From contig NZ_JAIVFT010000001.1 of the NCBI RefSeq assembly GCF_020829665.1, forward strand, positions 434,001-498,000: a stretch of 64,000 bases of DNA, written 5' to 3'. Under the pieces are notes generated by a model. It worked only from the letters and a program-made list of their open reading frames with translations, was not told where the DNA came from and searched no databases. Below are positions 9,855 to 19,118 of this stretch, one piece after another. How positions within the stretch are numbered: the first letter of the stretch is position 1; each line of letters starts with the position of its first letter. Position numbers and translations under genes: made by a program. The stretch is from Nostoc sp. CHAB 5824 (lineage in GTDB: Bacteria; Cyanobacteriota; Cyanobacteriia; Cyanobacteriales; Nostocaceae).

Positions 9855-10244
9855 CCGGAGCGAATGGAATTGCTTGCGCCACACTGCATAAACGCGGCTA
9901 CACAAACTTAGTCCGCCTCTGCGGACTAATACCAATTCTCCATGAAGATGCACTAAATTATAAGAGACAGAGGTAAGGGTGTAGGGGTATGGGAAATAGG
10001 TTTTGAGTAGAAGTGTATGAAAGCAGTGAAGAATTACAACACCCGTTGCGTTATGCAGTAACTGCTGCAACAAAATAGAGAATAGGTATTAGGCACGGCC
10101 AGAATGCCGGATGCCCAAAAACTAGGCTGTAAAAATAATAGCAGATATGCTTAATTCAGCAGAACAATTTTTACATTACTCAAGTTTGTGAGATGGTGAG
10201 GCGCAGGTAATCGAAGTTTCAATTGAGGAAATGCATTCTACCTG
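9855..10244. other. Intergenic region with a palindromic hairpin
   Basis: About 390 bases between converging genes. A perfect palindromic hairpin AGTCCGC-CTCT-GCGGACT lies around 9909-9928. It matches one stem of the multi-hairpin repeat described at 20954-21074 and 54644-54764. The rest shows no gene. Confidence 0.45.
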
Positions 10245-10727
10245 TTATACCTTCTTACCTGCTACTGGTTCAGCTATATTTTCCATATCGACCAGATTCC
10301 ACTTTAAACCTTTGCTCCTATATATACGCTTCTGCAAATTTGGATAGTCACCGATATCATGGTCTAGCCTTTGACCAACTACTATACATTTGAATATAGA
10401 ATTGCCCGTGTTTTTCAACTTGTGCGGCTTACCACCAGCGCGATATCCAATAAAATCTCCTGCTTTAACTGGATAAACGCTTTCTCCAATTGTTGCCTCA
10501 GCTTCTCCCTCAAGAACGTATACGCACTCTTCTTCGTGATAGTGCATATGAAGCTCCGTTGATTCACGTCCAGGCTCTACTTCAATGATGTGGAAACCGA
10601 TATTTTTTAAACCTGTCAAATCTCCTAAAGACTTATTCAGTCTGCGAGCATTGGAGTTGAGAAAATGCGTTTTTTCTAGTCCTTCATAAGACTCAATCTC
10701 TTCTTTGGTGACTAAATACTTTTCCAT
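10245..10727 (-). CDS. Cupin-domain protein
   Basis: A 160-residue single-domain cupin. Motif 1 reads HMHYHEEECVYVLEGEAEATIG (split here: the metal ligands are the two His and the Glu), and motif 2 is around GDFIGYRAGGKPHKLKNTG with the third His. These ligands suggest a bound Fe, Mn or Ni and a dioxygenase, isomerase or sensor role. The substrate cannot be assigned. It stands alone on the minus strand. Confidence 0.85.
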   Translation of the reverse strand: MEKYLVTKEEIESYEGLEKTHFLNSNARRLNKSLGDLTGLKNIGFHIIEVEPGRESTELHMHYHEEECVYVLEGEAEATIGESVYPVKAGDFIGYRAGGKPHKLKNTGNSIFKCIVVGQRLDHDIGDYPNLQKRIYRSKGLKWNLVDMENIAEPVAGKKV

Positions 10728-11004
10728 TTCTTGATAGTAAAGTGGTCAGAAAATTTGATGGTGAACAAGCGAGGGGCCTAAAGATGAATTAAGACGGAAG
10801 TTAAAACAGGTTCAAGGGTTCCAACGAGAGCAGAAGCGATCGCTTCTATTTGTGGATGGGATTATATCATCACCTCGTTATTAAGTGCAACTTCATAGAG
10901 AATTGGTAGAAGGAAAAATCGAGGGTTTGAACCCACGGAGGTAGGTTTTACCTTCGTAGACATGGTTTCTAACCGCCGATTTCACTTAAGCTCACAGGAG
11001 TAAA

Positions 11005-11940
11005 TTATAGACTAGCGATCGCTTCGGCAACTAGTTTAGAAACAAAGGGCAAAATTGCCTGACTTTTAGCTTGGGCTTTACCTTCAGTAAATACCACTAA
11101 GAGGTAAGGGCGCTGTTCTGGTAACTCAATGTACGCAGCATCATGGCGAACTTGACTTGTCCAACCTGCCTTTGACCAAATTTGACCATTTTCAGTCAGT
11201 CCACTACCTAAGAAACCTGTTACCTGATTTTCCTCAGTATCAGTGGGCAAATCGTTGAGACTACGTTTGAGCAAAGCCATCATTGCTTGCGATCGCACAC
11301 TTGAAACCGCCACCCCACCTACAATACTATGCAGTAACCGAGCGATCGCATTTGTTGTCAACATATTGCGATTTTCCAGCAACTCCCCCACAAACGCCCG
11401 TTCTCGTCCATAGGGGCCATCACCCCAAGTTTTTTGACAGACGTTAATTGTCTCCATTTCTTCCCAACCCAAAGATTGGTAATAGCGGTTAACAATATTA
11501 CGCTGATATTTCCAGGTTTCAAAGGGCCCTGTTGGTAATTCTGGCCCTGATGTGATACCACTCAGAATATCTACAACCAAGCTGGTAGCATCATTACTAG
11601 AATCTACAATCATATCTCGCAAGGCTCGCTCTAACTCTTTGGAAGTCTGCTGGAGCATACCTTTTTCTAGCCATTCGTTTACCGCTACCAGGTAAAATAG
11701 CTTGACTACACTGGCGGGATAAATTCGCTCAACACCGCGATAAGTGAAACCACGAACTGGGTGATCCCAAAAAGCCTTGGGAGTCAGCGCCCCACCAGTA
11801 TTTACTAGCACTGGCGGATCGTAAACAACCCAAGTCAGGGCAATTTGATTACGGGCTAAGGTCGGAAATGCTGCCCAAGTTGCATCTAAAATGCCTAACC
11901 CAAGATTTTCGAGTTGTTCGTCTTTATTAAAAAAAATCAT
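11005..11940 (-). CDS. Serine hydrolase of the beta-lactamase/penicillin-binding class A fold
   Basis: A 311-residue protein with the SxxK nucleophile motif ASVVK (Ser77-Lys80), the SxN-type motif in DSSNDATS (about 114-116) and a KAG variant of the KTG box (SKAGWTS). These are active-site elements of class A beta-lactamase-like enzymes. No signal peptide is visible, unlike true secreted beta-lactamases, so a cytoplasmic or peptidoglycan-linked role is possible. It is divergent from an NlpC/P60 endopeptidase gene only nine bases away, which hints at a shared cell-wall context and a very compact promoter region. Confidence 0.85.
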   Translation of the reverse strand: MIFFNKDEQLENLGLGILDATWAAFPTLARNQIALTWVVYDPPVLVNTGGALTPKAFWDHPVRGFTYRGVERIYPASVVKLFYLVAVNEWLEKGMLQQTSKELERALRDMIVDSSNDATSLVVDILSGITSGPELPTGPFETWKYQRNIVNRYYQSLGWEEMETINVCQKTWGDGPYGRERAFVGELLENRNMLTTNAIARLLHSIVGGVAVSSVRSQAMMALLKRSLNDLPTDTEENQVTGFLGSGLTENGQIWSKAGWTSQVRHDAAYIELPEQRPYLLVVFTEGKAQAKSQAILPFVSKLVAEAIASL

Positions 11941-11949
11941 TCTCTAATA

Positions 11950-12654
11950 ATGTCCTTTAATCTAAAATCCAAAATCCAAAATCCAAAATCAGGGGAGTAT
12001 CAGTGTTTAGCTGACCTGAATTTATATGATTCTCCTGAATGTACACGTTTAGCAACTCAAGCTGCATCTGGGCGGCATTTGTGGGTAACATCAAATCATC
12101 AAAATTTAGCAGTTGAGGTGTATTTATGTGAAGATGACTATCCGGGATGGGTATCCCTTTCAGATTTTGATTCATTACAATCTGCTACTGTACATTATCA
12201 GGCTGCAACATTCTCTGAATTTGAGATTAAAAAACTGCTAGCAGAGGTTATCGCCTTTACTCAAAAAGCGATGCAACAATCAAATTATTACCTTTGGGGT
12301 GGTACGGTTGGGCCAAATTATGACTGTTCTGGATTGATGCAGACAGCGTTTGCTTCGGTAGGTATTTGGTTACCTAGAGATGCTTATCAACAGGAAGGAT
12401 TCACCCAACCAATTACTATTGCAGAATTAGTAGTCGGTGATCTAGTATTTTTTGGAACTAGCCAAAAAGCAACCCATGTCGGGCTTTCTTTGGGGGATGG
12501 TTATTACATTCATAGTTCTGGGAAAGATCAGGGACGGGATGGCATTGGGATCGATATTCTCTCGGAACAGGGAGATGCGGTTAGTCAGTCGTACTATCAG
12601 CAGGTGCGGGGTGCTGGTAGAGTTATCAAGAGTTACGAACCACAGAGACGCTGA
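11950..12654 (+). CDS. NlpC/P60 gamma-D-glutamyl-L-diamino acid endopeptidase with SH3 domain
   Basis: A 234-residue peptidoglycan-recycling cysteine peptidase with an N-terminal bacterial SH3b domain (about 15-80) and a C-terminal NlpC/P60 domain. With the ATG at 11950 the catalytic residues fall at Cys126 (YDCSG), His176 (THVGL) and His188 (YIHSSG). As I recall, these are exactly the numbers of the triad in the structurally solved Anabaena and Nostoc punctiforme enzymes, which supports this start over a TTG at 11914 inside the divergent neighbour. It releases L-Ala-D-Glu from murein peptides. The first codons contain a CAAAATC heptamer repeat. Confidence 0.93.
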   Translation: MSFNLKSKIQNPKSGEYQCLADLNLYDSPECTRLATQAASGRHLWVTSNHQNLAVEVYLCEDDYPGWVSLSDFDSLQSATVHYQAATFSEFEIKKLLAEVIAFTQKAMQQSNYYLWGGTVGPNYDCSGLMQTAFASVGIWLPRDAYQQEGFTQPITIAELVVGDLVFFGTSQKATHVGLSLGDGYYIHSSGKDQGRDGIGIDILSEQGDAVSQSYYQQVRGAGRVIKSYEPQRR

Positions 12655-12668
12655 AGGCGCTGAGGCTT

Positions 12669-13682
12669 ATGAGGAGTGGGAAGGTTTATCAAGGGTTGAG
12701 TGAAGAGAATGGAGTGATTTCAGCTATTGTCCCAGATGTTTCAGTGGTGCTGCCAATACATGATGAGGTGGAAAGTTTGCCGCTTTTACTAGAAGCGATC
12801 GCATCTACTTTATCCTCTAATCAGATAAATTATGAAATCATCTGTGTCGATGATGGTTCTACAGATGGTTCTGGGGATTTTCTCAAAAAAGAAGCACAAA
12901 TCCGCACAGATTTAAAGGCGGTGATTTTGCGTCGTAACTACGGACAAACTGCGGCGATGGCTGCTGGATTTTACTATGCTGTCGGTAAAGCGATCGTCAC
13001 TTTGGATGCTGACCTCCAAAATGACCCAGCTGATATCCCCATGTTATTAGCAAAGCTGGATGAGGGTTACGATTTGGTGAGTGGTTGGCGGCAAAAACGC
13101 CAAGATGGTGCTGTGAATCGGTTACTTCCTTCCAAAATTGCCAATTGGCTAATTCGCCGCACCACTAGCGTGAATATTCATGACTATGGCTGTTCGCTGA
13201 AAGCCTATCGTGCAGAACTATTAGCAGATATGAACCTCTACGGAGAATTACATCGATTTTTACCTGCTTTAGCGTACATCGAAGGAGCTAGAATTACTGA
13301 AGTACCTGTGCGTCATCACGCCCGTCGCTTTGGTCGTAGTAAATACGGGATTTGGCGAACATTCCGGGTGTTGATGGATTTGTTAACCATTCTGTTTATG
13401 AAAAGATTCCTCACCCGCCCAATGCACGTTTTTGGGCTGTTGGGCTTGATTTCAATGATTTCGGGAACTGCGATCGGAATTTACTTGACTTTCGTCAAAT
13501 TGGCTTTAGGTGAGATGATTGGCAATCGTCCTTTGCTGATTTTGGCAGTTCTCTTGCTGGTAACCGGAGTACAGTTGTTTTGCTTCGGTCTTCTGGCAGA
13601 ATTGCTCATGCGTACCTACCATGAATCCCAAGGGCGGCCTATCTATCGCGTGCGAGAAGTAGTAGCAAAAAATGTTAAGTAA
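12669..13682 (+). CDS. GT2 glycosyltransferase, polyprenyl-phosphate sugar synthase type
   Basis: A 337-residue membrane glycosyltransferase of the dolichol-phosphate mannose synthase/GtrB/ArnC group. The GT-A domain shows VSVVLPIHDE, CVDDGSTDGSG, the metal-binding LDADLQNDP and the acceptor-loop RRFGRSKYG. Two C-terminal membrane helices follow (about 258-283 and 293-322). It should move a sugar from a nucleotide donor to undecaprenyl phosphate for envelope glycosylation. The start is supported by GAGG at 12662, 15 bases after the endopeptidase stop, so the two genes may form an operon. Confidence 0.88.
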   Translation: MRSGKVYQGLSEENGVISAIVPDVSVVLPIHDEVESLPLLLEAIASTLSSNQINYEIICVDDGSTDGSGDFLKKEAQIRTDLKAVILRRNYGQTAAMAAGFYYAVGKAIVTLDADLQNDPADIPMLLAKLDEGYDLVSGWRQKRQDGAVNRLLPSKIANWLIRRTTSVNIHDYGCSLKAYRAELLADMNLYGELHRFLPALAYIEGARITEVPVRHHARRFGRSKYGIWRTFRVLMDLLTILFMKRFLTRPMHVFGLLGLISMISGTAIGIYLTFVKLALGEMIGNRPLLILAVLLLVTGVQLFCFGLLAELLMRTYHESQGRPIYRVREVVAKNVK

Positions 13683-14191
13683 GGTAACAATAGTAGTCAT
13701 TGGTCATTAGTCATTGGTCATTAGTAAATAGTTAAGGGTAAATATTGGTTGACTCAAGACAAATGACAAAGGACAAATGACAAATGACAAAAAAACCATT
13801 AAGTTGCATTTACCTTGAAAGCATTTAATACCTTTGACGCCGAACTGCGGCGCAACCTGCTGATATAAGCATTCTAGAGATTTTTTTGTGTATGCCACCT
13901 ATACTAAATAGCTGATCAACAACTAAAATCACAATCACCCTTGAGAGTCTTTTCTCTGAAAGGTATGTGTAGCAAGCATTATAGACACTAAAAAACTGTA
14001 ATTTTATTTTTGGTGGCAGTAACGATGTAACAGACATACTTTCACACTCATCAGCGAATAAGTTCCTATTTTGTAAAGCTTTGTAAAAAGGTGGGATAAG
14101 TAGGATAAGTAGGTGATTTGGTATAAAAACTTGATTATGCTGTTAATAAGGTGTAACTTGATGTGGTAAATATCAAACATCAAGACAAGTC
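13683..14191. repeat. Intergenic region with TAGTCATT/GACAAATGACAA repeats
   Basis: About 510 bases. 13690-13800 contains alternating TAGTCATTGG/TCATTAGT words followed by GACAAAGGACAAATGACAA words. This inverted-type repeat family also occurs at 29459-29500, 30670-30722 and 58514-58620. At 14092-14113 there is a tandem GGATAAGTAG direct repeat about 80 bases upstream of the peptide gene. No gene is convincing in this gap. Confidence 0.6.
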
Positions 14192-14383
14192 ATGGCTAAT
14201 ATTAAAATCACAGATTTACAAGGTCTAATAATAGAAGAACTAGATGATGAGACTTCAATTGCAGTGGTGGGAGGTGCTTCGGAGTCAGGGTTACTAGATT
14301 TGGAATCGCAGTTAGAAAAGTTAAATCCTCAAACAGAGATAGGAAAAGCTCTATTAGGAGCGCTAGAAGGTTTAGTAAAATAA
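14192..14383 (+). CDS. Double-glycine leader peptide, bacteriocin/RiPP-precursor-like
   Basis: A 63-residue peptide. Residues 1-28 look like a double-glycine leader: MANIKITDLQ, acidic EELDDE, hydrophobic positions and a terminal VVGG at 25-28. The predicted core is 35 residues, small-residue-rich and without Cys. Cyanobacterial precursors beginning MANIKI-DL and ending in GG are known from bacteriocin-like clusters exported by C39-peptidase ABC transporters. None of those transporters or modification enzymes is next to it here. The next plus-strand gene is an MFS exporter 470 bases away. A GG-leader peptide is the best call, with function unproven. Confidence 0.6.
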   Translation: MANIKITDLQGLIIEELDDETSIAVVGGASESGLLDLESQLEKLNPQTEIGKALLGALEGLVK

Positions 14384-14852
14384 AGCCGAATCAACTGAAG
14401 TTTAGACTAATAAGAAAAAACAGGGTGTCTGATTAAATACAGATACAGACCCATTGCTCTACATCGCAGATAACACCCCGTAGCACCTCGCGTAGCACGG
14501 GGTTCATTTTTTATGAATGTGATCGCTATGGAGAATCTAACTTCTCTATACGCAAAAATCCACTTTAGCACTGGTAAGGGAATGATGGAATGTACAGGGA
14601 ATTAATAATAGATGCCCTAGTGAATAAAATGGCTGTAATGCTTGTGTGGTAAGGTGTGGTTTAGACTTAGAGTATTACTTGGAGTTTTTTTAAGGTAAGA
14701 AGTGTATGAGCATATATTGTATATTGAACATTAATAATTAGCAATAATTTATACCTATTATTAATAATTTATTACTTAAAATATAATATTTGAGCATTAA
14801 GTGAGCATTTATTATAATTCATAAGCTGAAAGTACTTATTTTACGTACTACT
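14384..14852. other. Intergenic region downstream of the double-glycine peptide
   Basis: Apart from the hairpin at 14475-14510 this 470-base gap is AT-rich with no gene. 14700-14850 is extremely AT-rich and probably carries the promoter of the MFS gene. Confidence 0.45.
14475..14510 (+). terminator. Hairpin terminator after the double-glycine peptide
   Basis: ACCCCGT (14475-14481) pairs with ACGGGGT (14497-14503), followed by a T-rich run (TTCATTTTTT). It is about 90 bases past the peptide stop. The loop is 15 bases, so strength is uncertain. Confidence 0.5.
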
Positions 14853-16085
14853 ATGCTGATTTTATTTACAGCAGGTTTATTATTCTGGTCGAGTATATCT
14901 TCGCTCTTACCAACCCTACCGCTTTACATCGATGATGTGGGCGCAAGCAAGCAAGAAATTGGGATTGTGATGGGCAGTTTCGCCATTGGCTTATTGCTAT
15001 CTCGCCCGATGCTGGGACGGTTAGCCGATGAACGTGGTCGAAAAATTGTCTTGTTGATTGGTACGATTGTAGCTGCGATCGCACCCTTTGGTTACATGGC
15101 AACCCAATCTCTTGGGCTATTAATCTTGGTGCGGATTTTTCACGGCATTAGTGTTGCCGCTTTTACCACTGGCTACAGTGCCTTAGTCGCAGATTTAGCT
15201 CCCGCCGAAACTCGTGGCGAAATCATTGGTTACATGACCCTAGCAACTCCCCTTGGTTTAGCAATTGGCCCTGCCTTAGGTGGGTATTTGGAAGCTACAA
15301 GTAGTTACGGGATATTATTTCTCTTCTGTGCCGAATTGGGTTTTGTCGCTTTCTTGGAGATTGTACAAGTCACAAATCCGCCAGTGCAAACACAACAGCA
15401 AACTGAAGAAAACGATGTCTACGACGGGCTACGCCTACGCAACTTTTGGCAAATTTTGGGTAGTCCAGGAGTGAGAGTTCCAACAATAGTTATGTTGTTG
15501 GTTGGTTTGTCCCTCGGTGCTGTACATACTTTTGTGTCGTTATTCCTTAAATCCACTGATGTGGACTTCAATGGCGGACTGTTTTTTACAGCCGCGGCAA
15601 TTTCTAGTTTTAGTATCAGAGTGTTTGCTGGTAAGGCAAGCGATCGCTTTGGTCGTGGTTTATTTATCACATTTGGTATTTTTTGCTACGTTTTAGCGTT
15701 AATACTGCTGTGGCAGGCTCAGACTGCAATCTTTTTCTTACTGGCTGCGATCGCTGAAGGTGTTGGTGGTGGTACACTCATCTCCATGATGATTACAATG
15801 ATGGCAGACCGCTCACTGCCACAAGAGCGGGGGCAAATTTTTGCTATATGTATAGCTGGGCTTGACCTGGGGATTGCGATCGCTGCTCCTCTTTTGGGTA
15901 TCATCGCAGAACTTGTAGGCTACCGCGATATGTTTGGCTACGGTGCTGCGATCACTTCTGTTGCACTTGTCCTTTTCCTCACCCAGTCGAGCAAAACCCT
16001 ATCCAACTCCCTGCGCTTTGCATTAGGTTTAGCTCCAGATGCTTACGCCTTGAACAACTTAAAAGTTAGGAGTGAGAAAATTTAA
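14853..16085 (+). CDS. MFS transporter
   Basis: A 410-residue major facilitator with about 12 hydrophobic helices. The loop 2-3 motif A is present as GRLADERGRK (about 51-60), and its second-half counterpart is GKASDRFGRG (around 258-267). TM5 has the GPALGGY antiporter-type glycine motif, suggesting a drug/proton-type exporter. The N-terminus starts directly at TM1, shorter than homologues as I remember them, so the true start might be upstream at a non-ATG codon. Substrate unknown. Confidence 0.88.
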   Translation: MLILFTAGLLFWSSISSLLPTLPLYIDDVGASKQEIGIVMGSFAIGLLLSRPMLGRLADERGRKIVLLIGTIVAAIAPFGYMATQSLGLLILVRIFHGISVAAFTTGYSALVADLAPAETRGEIIGYMTLATPLGLAIGPALGGYLEATSSYGILFLFCAELGFVAFLEIVQVTNPPVQTQQQTEENDVYDGLRLRNFWQILGSPGVRVPTIVMLLVGLSLGAVHTFVSLFLKSTDVDFNGGLFFTAAAISSFSIRVFAGKASDRFGRGLFITFGIFCYVLALILLWQAQTAIFFLLAAIAEGVGGGTLISMMITMMADRSLPQERGQIFAICIAGLDLGIAIAAPLLGIIAELVGYRDMFGYGAAITSVALVLFLTQSSKTLSNSLRFALGLAPDAYALNNLKVRSEKI

Positions 16086-16123
16086 TTCCTCACTCCTAAC
16101 TTTCAACTCTTAACCTTCAAAAA

Positions 16124-16197
16124 CGGGCGAGGAGGGATTCGAACCCCCGACACCGTGGTCCGTAGCCACGTGCTCTAGTCCACTGAGCTACACGCCC
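16124..16197 (-). tRNA. tRNA-Arg (anticodon ACG)
   Basis: A 74-base cloverleaf on the minus strand. The acceptor GGGCGTG/CTCGCCC has one U-U mismatch at position 6, with discriminator G. The anticodon stem CGTGG/CCACG encloses loop CTACGGA with anticodon ACG. The T arm is GGGGGTTCGAATCCCTC. CCA is not encoded. Confidence 0.94.
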
Positions 16198-16230
16198 TCA
16201 CCGACAATCTATATTAACACCTTTAAATAA

Positions 16231-16722
16231 ATGACGCAAGATATTCCATCTAATTTTGCCAACTTAACCCATCTAGATCGCCAAGGACAGGCACAGATGG
16301 TAGATGTGTCTGATAAAGCACCCACCGTCCGCCAAGCAGTAGCCGCAGCCGATGTGCGGATGCTGCCAGCCACCTTCGCCGCCATTCAAGCCGGAAATGT
16401 CCCAAAAGGGGATGTATTGGCAACTGCAAGATTGGCTGGGATTATGGCAGCCAAGCAAACAGCCGCTTTAATTCCTCTGTGTCATCCATTGCCTTTGCAA
16501 AAAATCGCAGTTGAAATTATACCCGATCCGCAACTACCTGGTTATCAAATTCAAGCCACAGTCAAAACTAAAGCTGAAACTGGTGTTGAGATGGAAGCCT
16601 TAACTGCCGTTTCTGTGGCTGCCCTGACTTTATACGATATGGCAAAAGCCTTAGAAAAGTCGATTCAAATTGAATCAATTCGTTTAATAAGTAAGAGTGG
16701 CGGGAAATCAGGAGATTATTAA
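16231..16722 (+). CDS. moaC: Cyclic pyranopterin monophosphate synthase
   Basis: A 163-residue MoaC, which converts 3',8-cyclo-7,8-dihydro-GTP to cyclic pyranopterin monophosphate in molybdenum-cofactor synthesis. Diagnostic blocks are [16 protein letters not shown], the [17 protein letters not shown] segment (substrate-binding Lys and His), and [24 protein letters not shown], with the catalytic Asp and Lys in YDMAK. Length is normal for the family. No other moa genes are adjacent. Confidence 0.96.
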   Translation: MTQDIPSNFANLTHLDRQGQAQMVDVSDKAPTVRQAVAAADVRMLPATFAAIQAGNVPKGDVLATARLAGIMAAKQTAALIPLCHPLPLQKIAVEIIPDPQLPGYQIQATVKTKAETGVEMEALTAVSVAALTLYDMAKALEKSIQIESIRLISKSGGKSGDY

Positions 16723-16849
16723 GAGCCAGAGCAATAAGCTACTCTATTTTGGGGCATTGGGGATAAGAGGCAGAGGGGAAAGAGGTAATGTTTTATTCTC
16801 CCCCTTGCCCCCTACCCCCTGCTCCCCGGCTTCTTCCCCCACTCCCCAG

Positions 16850-17521
16850 TTACGGAAGATTATCAGGATCAATGCCGAGATTACGCAAATATCCTGCTAA
16901 CAGTTCAGCGCGTTGACGTTCTTGTTCTAGCAATAACTCAGCCTGTTCAGCCCGTTGATTTAGTTCCAGTGAATTCAAAAATCTCTGTCCATCGGGACGG
17001 TAAATTACTAACTCTCCAAGGCCTGTTTGAAATCTAATTCCTAAGCGGGGACTAAGCCAACCATCCATTTGCCATAGTTTATTCAAATGGTTGTTTTGCC
17101 GCAACCAACCATCTAGTTGAAAACTTTCAGGGTCGTATAAATAGTATTCTTCAACACCATAGGTATCGTAAAACTCCAGTTTACGCTCCATCTCCTTGGT
17201 ATCATTACTATAAGAAAGAATCTCAAAGACTACTTGCGGTGGAATATTATCTTCTTGCCATTGACGATAAGAACGACGTTTTCCCTTTAATCTACCGAAG
17301 ACAACCATTACATCAGGTGCAGTCGGTGTAATCAGCCGAGAACGAACAGGATACCAGAGCAAATCTCCCGCAATCAAAACATTGTCATTATTAGCAAACA
17401 GAATCTCTAAATTCTCCTTAATCAGGACAATCCAACGATATTGCTCTGTATTGTCTGCCATTGGTTTGCCGTCGCTATCTGGATAAAGGAGATCGGGGTC
17501 TATTTGCTCAAAGATAGTCAT
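16850..17521 (-). CDS. Uma2 family restriction-endonuclease-fold protein (DUF820)
   Basis: A 223-residue member of the Uma2/DUF820 family, which is greatly expanded in cyanobacteria. The PD-(D/E)xK-like core is visible as PDVMVVFG followed by PPQVVFEILSYSND, then EFYDTYGVEEYYLYDPES. The C-terminus is a charged, Gln/Glu/Arg-rich coil (RAEQAELLLEQERQRAELL). Start at the ATG 17521; a TTG 36 bases upstream is less likely. Role unknown; homologues are often linked to mobile or toxin-like contexts, and another copy lies at 33807-34391. Confidence 0.87.
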   Translation of the reverse strand: MTIFEQIDPDLLYPDSDGKPMADNTEQYRWIVLIKENLEILFANNDNVLIAGDLLWYPVRSRLITPTAPDVMVVFGRLKGKRRSYRQWQEDNIPPQVVFEILSYSNDTKEMERKLEFYDTYGVEEYYLYDPESFQLDGWLRQNNHLNKLWQMDGWLSPRLGIRFQTGLGELVIYRPDGQRFLNSLELNQRAEQAELLLEQERQRAELLAGYLRNLGIDPDNLP

Positions 17522-17645
17522 AGGATTTAACCCACAGGCTCTTGACTTCCAGTTCAATTATGACTGGTTGTAAAGGTCTAATAACAACCACTGTCACAAA
17601 AACCTTAGAATAAATAGGGTGTATTTAAATCTGTAACAAATATTT

Positions 17646-17903
17646 ATGCCTCCTCGTTGGCCTCGCAAACCCGATCGCAAAGATCCAGATTTTCGCAAGA
17701 TAGATGACAGGATGAATTTTGCTGTGCATGTGGCGATCGCTGCTACTATCAATTCTGGCTTGTGGTTTTTCCACATATTGAAAGGCACTACTTGGGAGTG
17801 GCTGCCTTGGGTAACTTTAAGTTGGACAGGAATATTGTTGGTGCATCTGATTTATATTAGTGCGATCGCTAACTACACTGAAACTCCGCCAAAATCCACC
17901 TGA
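17646..17903 (+). CDS. Small two-helix membrane protein (2TM domain type)
   Basis: An 85-residue protein with a basic N-terminus (PPRWPRKPDRKDPDFRK), then two hydrophobic helices (about 24-44 and 53-76) rich in Trp. It resembles small cyanobacterial 2TM-domain proteins. Function unknown. Confidence 0.7.
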   Translation: MPPRWPRKPDRKDPDFRKIDDRMNFAVHVAIAATINSGLWFFHILKGTTWEWLPWVTLSWTGILLVHLIYISAIANYTETPPKST

Positions 17904-18021
17904 AGATGGATTACTCATGCTGGGGCGATTGTAACCTCTGGTAGTAGGATTAGCCTGTTAATTGAGCCATAATCTAAAAAAGCCTGAGATTTCGCACTTT
18001 TTCTTATGTAGGGTTATTTTT

Positions 18022-18330
18022 ATGGCTAAGACTAACACCACAGAATTACTGGAAGCCCTAGCAGCTGAAATTGGCGAAAACGTTTACATAGACGTTGCCA
18101 AATGGCATCTTTATTTATCTAATGCCAAACTGCATACAGTTGTTGCCGAACAACTGTATCCCTTAATTACTTCTAACGCTGTTAATGAAGACCAAGTTTT
18201 ACAAGTCCTGGGATCGATTCCAATAAAAATTGGCGGTGGGAGACGTGAAGTTCCTTTAATCGATTTATTACCCCTGCAATGCCAGGTGGCTTTAGTAGAT
18301 ATTTTGGAGAAATATCAACGCGAAATCTAA
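18022..18330 (+). CDS. DUF3181 family protein
   Basis: A 102-residue protein starting MAKTNTTELLEALAAEIG; the core ENVYIDVAKWHLYLSNAKLH and the IPIKIGGGRREVPLIDLLP segment identify the cyanobacterial DUF3181 family. The ATG at 18022 is preferred over an upstream in-frame ATG-less extension because GTAGGG lies upstream and the family starts here. Function unknown. Confidence 0.85.
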   Translation: MAKTNTTELLEALAAEIGENVYIDVAKWHLYLSNAKLHTVVAEQLYPLITSNAVNEDQVLQVLGSIPIKIGGGRREVPLIDLLPLQCQVALVDILEKYQREI

Positions 18331-18613
18331 TCGCTAAGATCAAGATTATTTATTTTAGTTGGGCAATCTTTTAGTCAATATTCCCTTATTCGATTTGAGA
18401 TACTGAATTAGGGATTTATTTGCTGGTTCAATTTTATAATAATGAAAACCACAGATACACAAAGAAGAATCCTGTGTAACTTATGTGTGCATCAGCGGTA
18501 AAAATTTCCTTTAACAATTAAGGAATCTCAACCTTATAAATCGGTTGAGATGTGAGTGAGTTGAACTTGAAACTTGCTTTAAACTTTCATGCAAACTTAT
18601 TGAGGCAATTTAT

Positions 18614-18829
18614 ATGCTTTTACAAGTCAAAGACAGTGGCGAATTGGTAAAAATTGTTGAAATTCAGGAATTACTTGACCCGAATACTGATGTTGTTCAG
18701 GCAAAAGACCAAGAAGGTCAAGAAGAACAGCAACCTGAGACTTTTAAAAAAGAAAATCTCATTTTTCCTTCAGGTGAAGTTTTACCACGCTGTTGGTTAG
18801 ATGCCGATTATAGACACGACAAAGCTTAA
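18614..18829 (+). CDS. Conserved small cyanobacterial protein, function unknown
   Basis: A 71-residue acidic protein (MLLQVKDSGELVKIVEIQEL ... FPSGEVLPRCWLDADYR). The C-terminal segment LIFPSGEVLPRCWLDADY is strongly patterned, and I recall it as conserved across filamentous cyanobacteria. No domain assignment. It is preceded by GAGGCA about 10 bases before the ATG. Confidence 0.7.
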   Translation: MLLQVKDSGELVKIVEIQELLDPNTDVVQAKDQEGQEEQQPETFKKENLIFPSGEVLPRCWLDADYRHDKA

Positions 18830-18890
18830 TGATTTTCAAATCATGTGAGTTGAGGATTCATGTAGTAATCGCCTAATTAGCTTAATCAAG

Positions 18891-18908
18891 AAACCTCTAA
18901 GAGGTTTT
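18891..18908 (+). terminator. Short hairpin, possible terminator
   Basis: AAACCTCT/AGAGGTTT with a one-base centre, then TTTTAC. It lies 60 bases past the 71-residue gene. Weak but correctly placed. Confidence 0.35.
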
Positions 18909-19049
18909 ACTACACAAAACCGTCCCTCTTCGCCTTGGAAATAGACAGACATGAAGAAAAGTTCAAGGCAGGGAGAGGTTTATCGAATTCACGTTAAAAC
19001 TAGGTAGTTGGTAATTAGGAGTAGACTGATTCCCTAATTATCAATCCAC

Positions 19050-19087
19050 ATATCCCCGACTTCTCAAAGAAGCCGGGGATATGGTTT
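19050..19087 (+). terminator. Strong hairpin followed by T-run
   Basis: ATATCCCCG (19050-19058) pairs with CGGGGATAT (19074-19082), with an inner CTTCT/AGAAG stem, followed by GGTTTTTG. The same CCCCGACTTCTCAAAGAAG-type hairpin recurs elsewhere (46287-46321). It is probably one of the widespread Nostoc hairpin repeats and may serve as a plus-strand terminator. Confidence 0.6.
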
Positions 19088-19118
19088 TTGACAAAGAATT
19101 TATGATTGCTATATCTAA

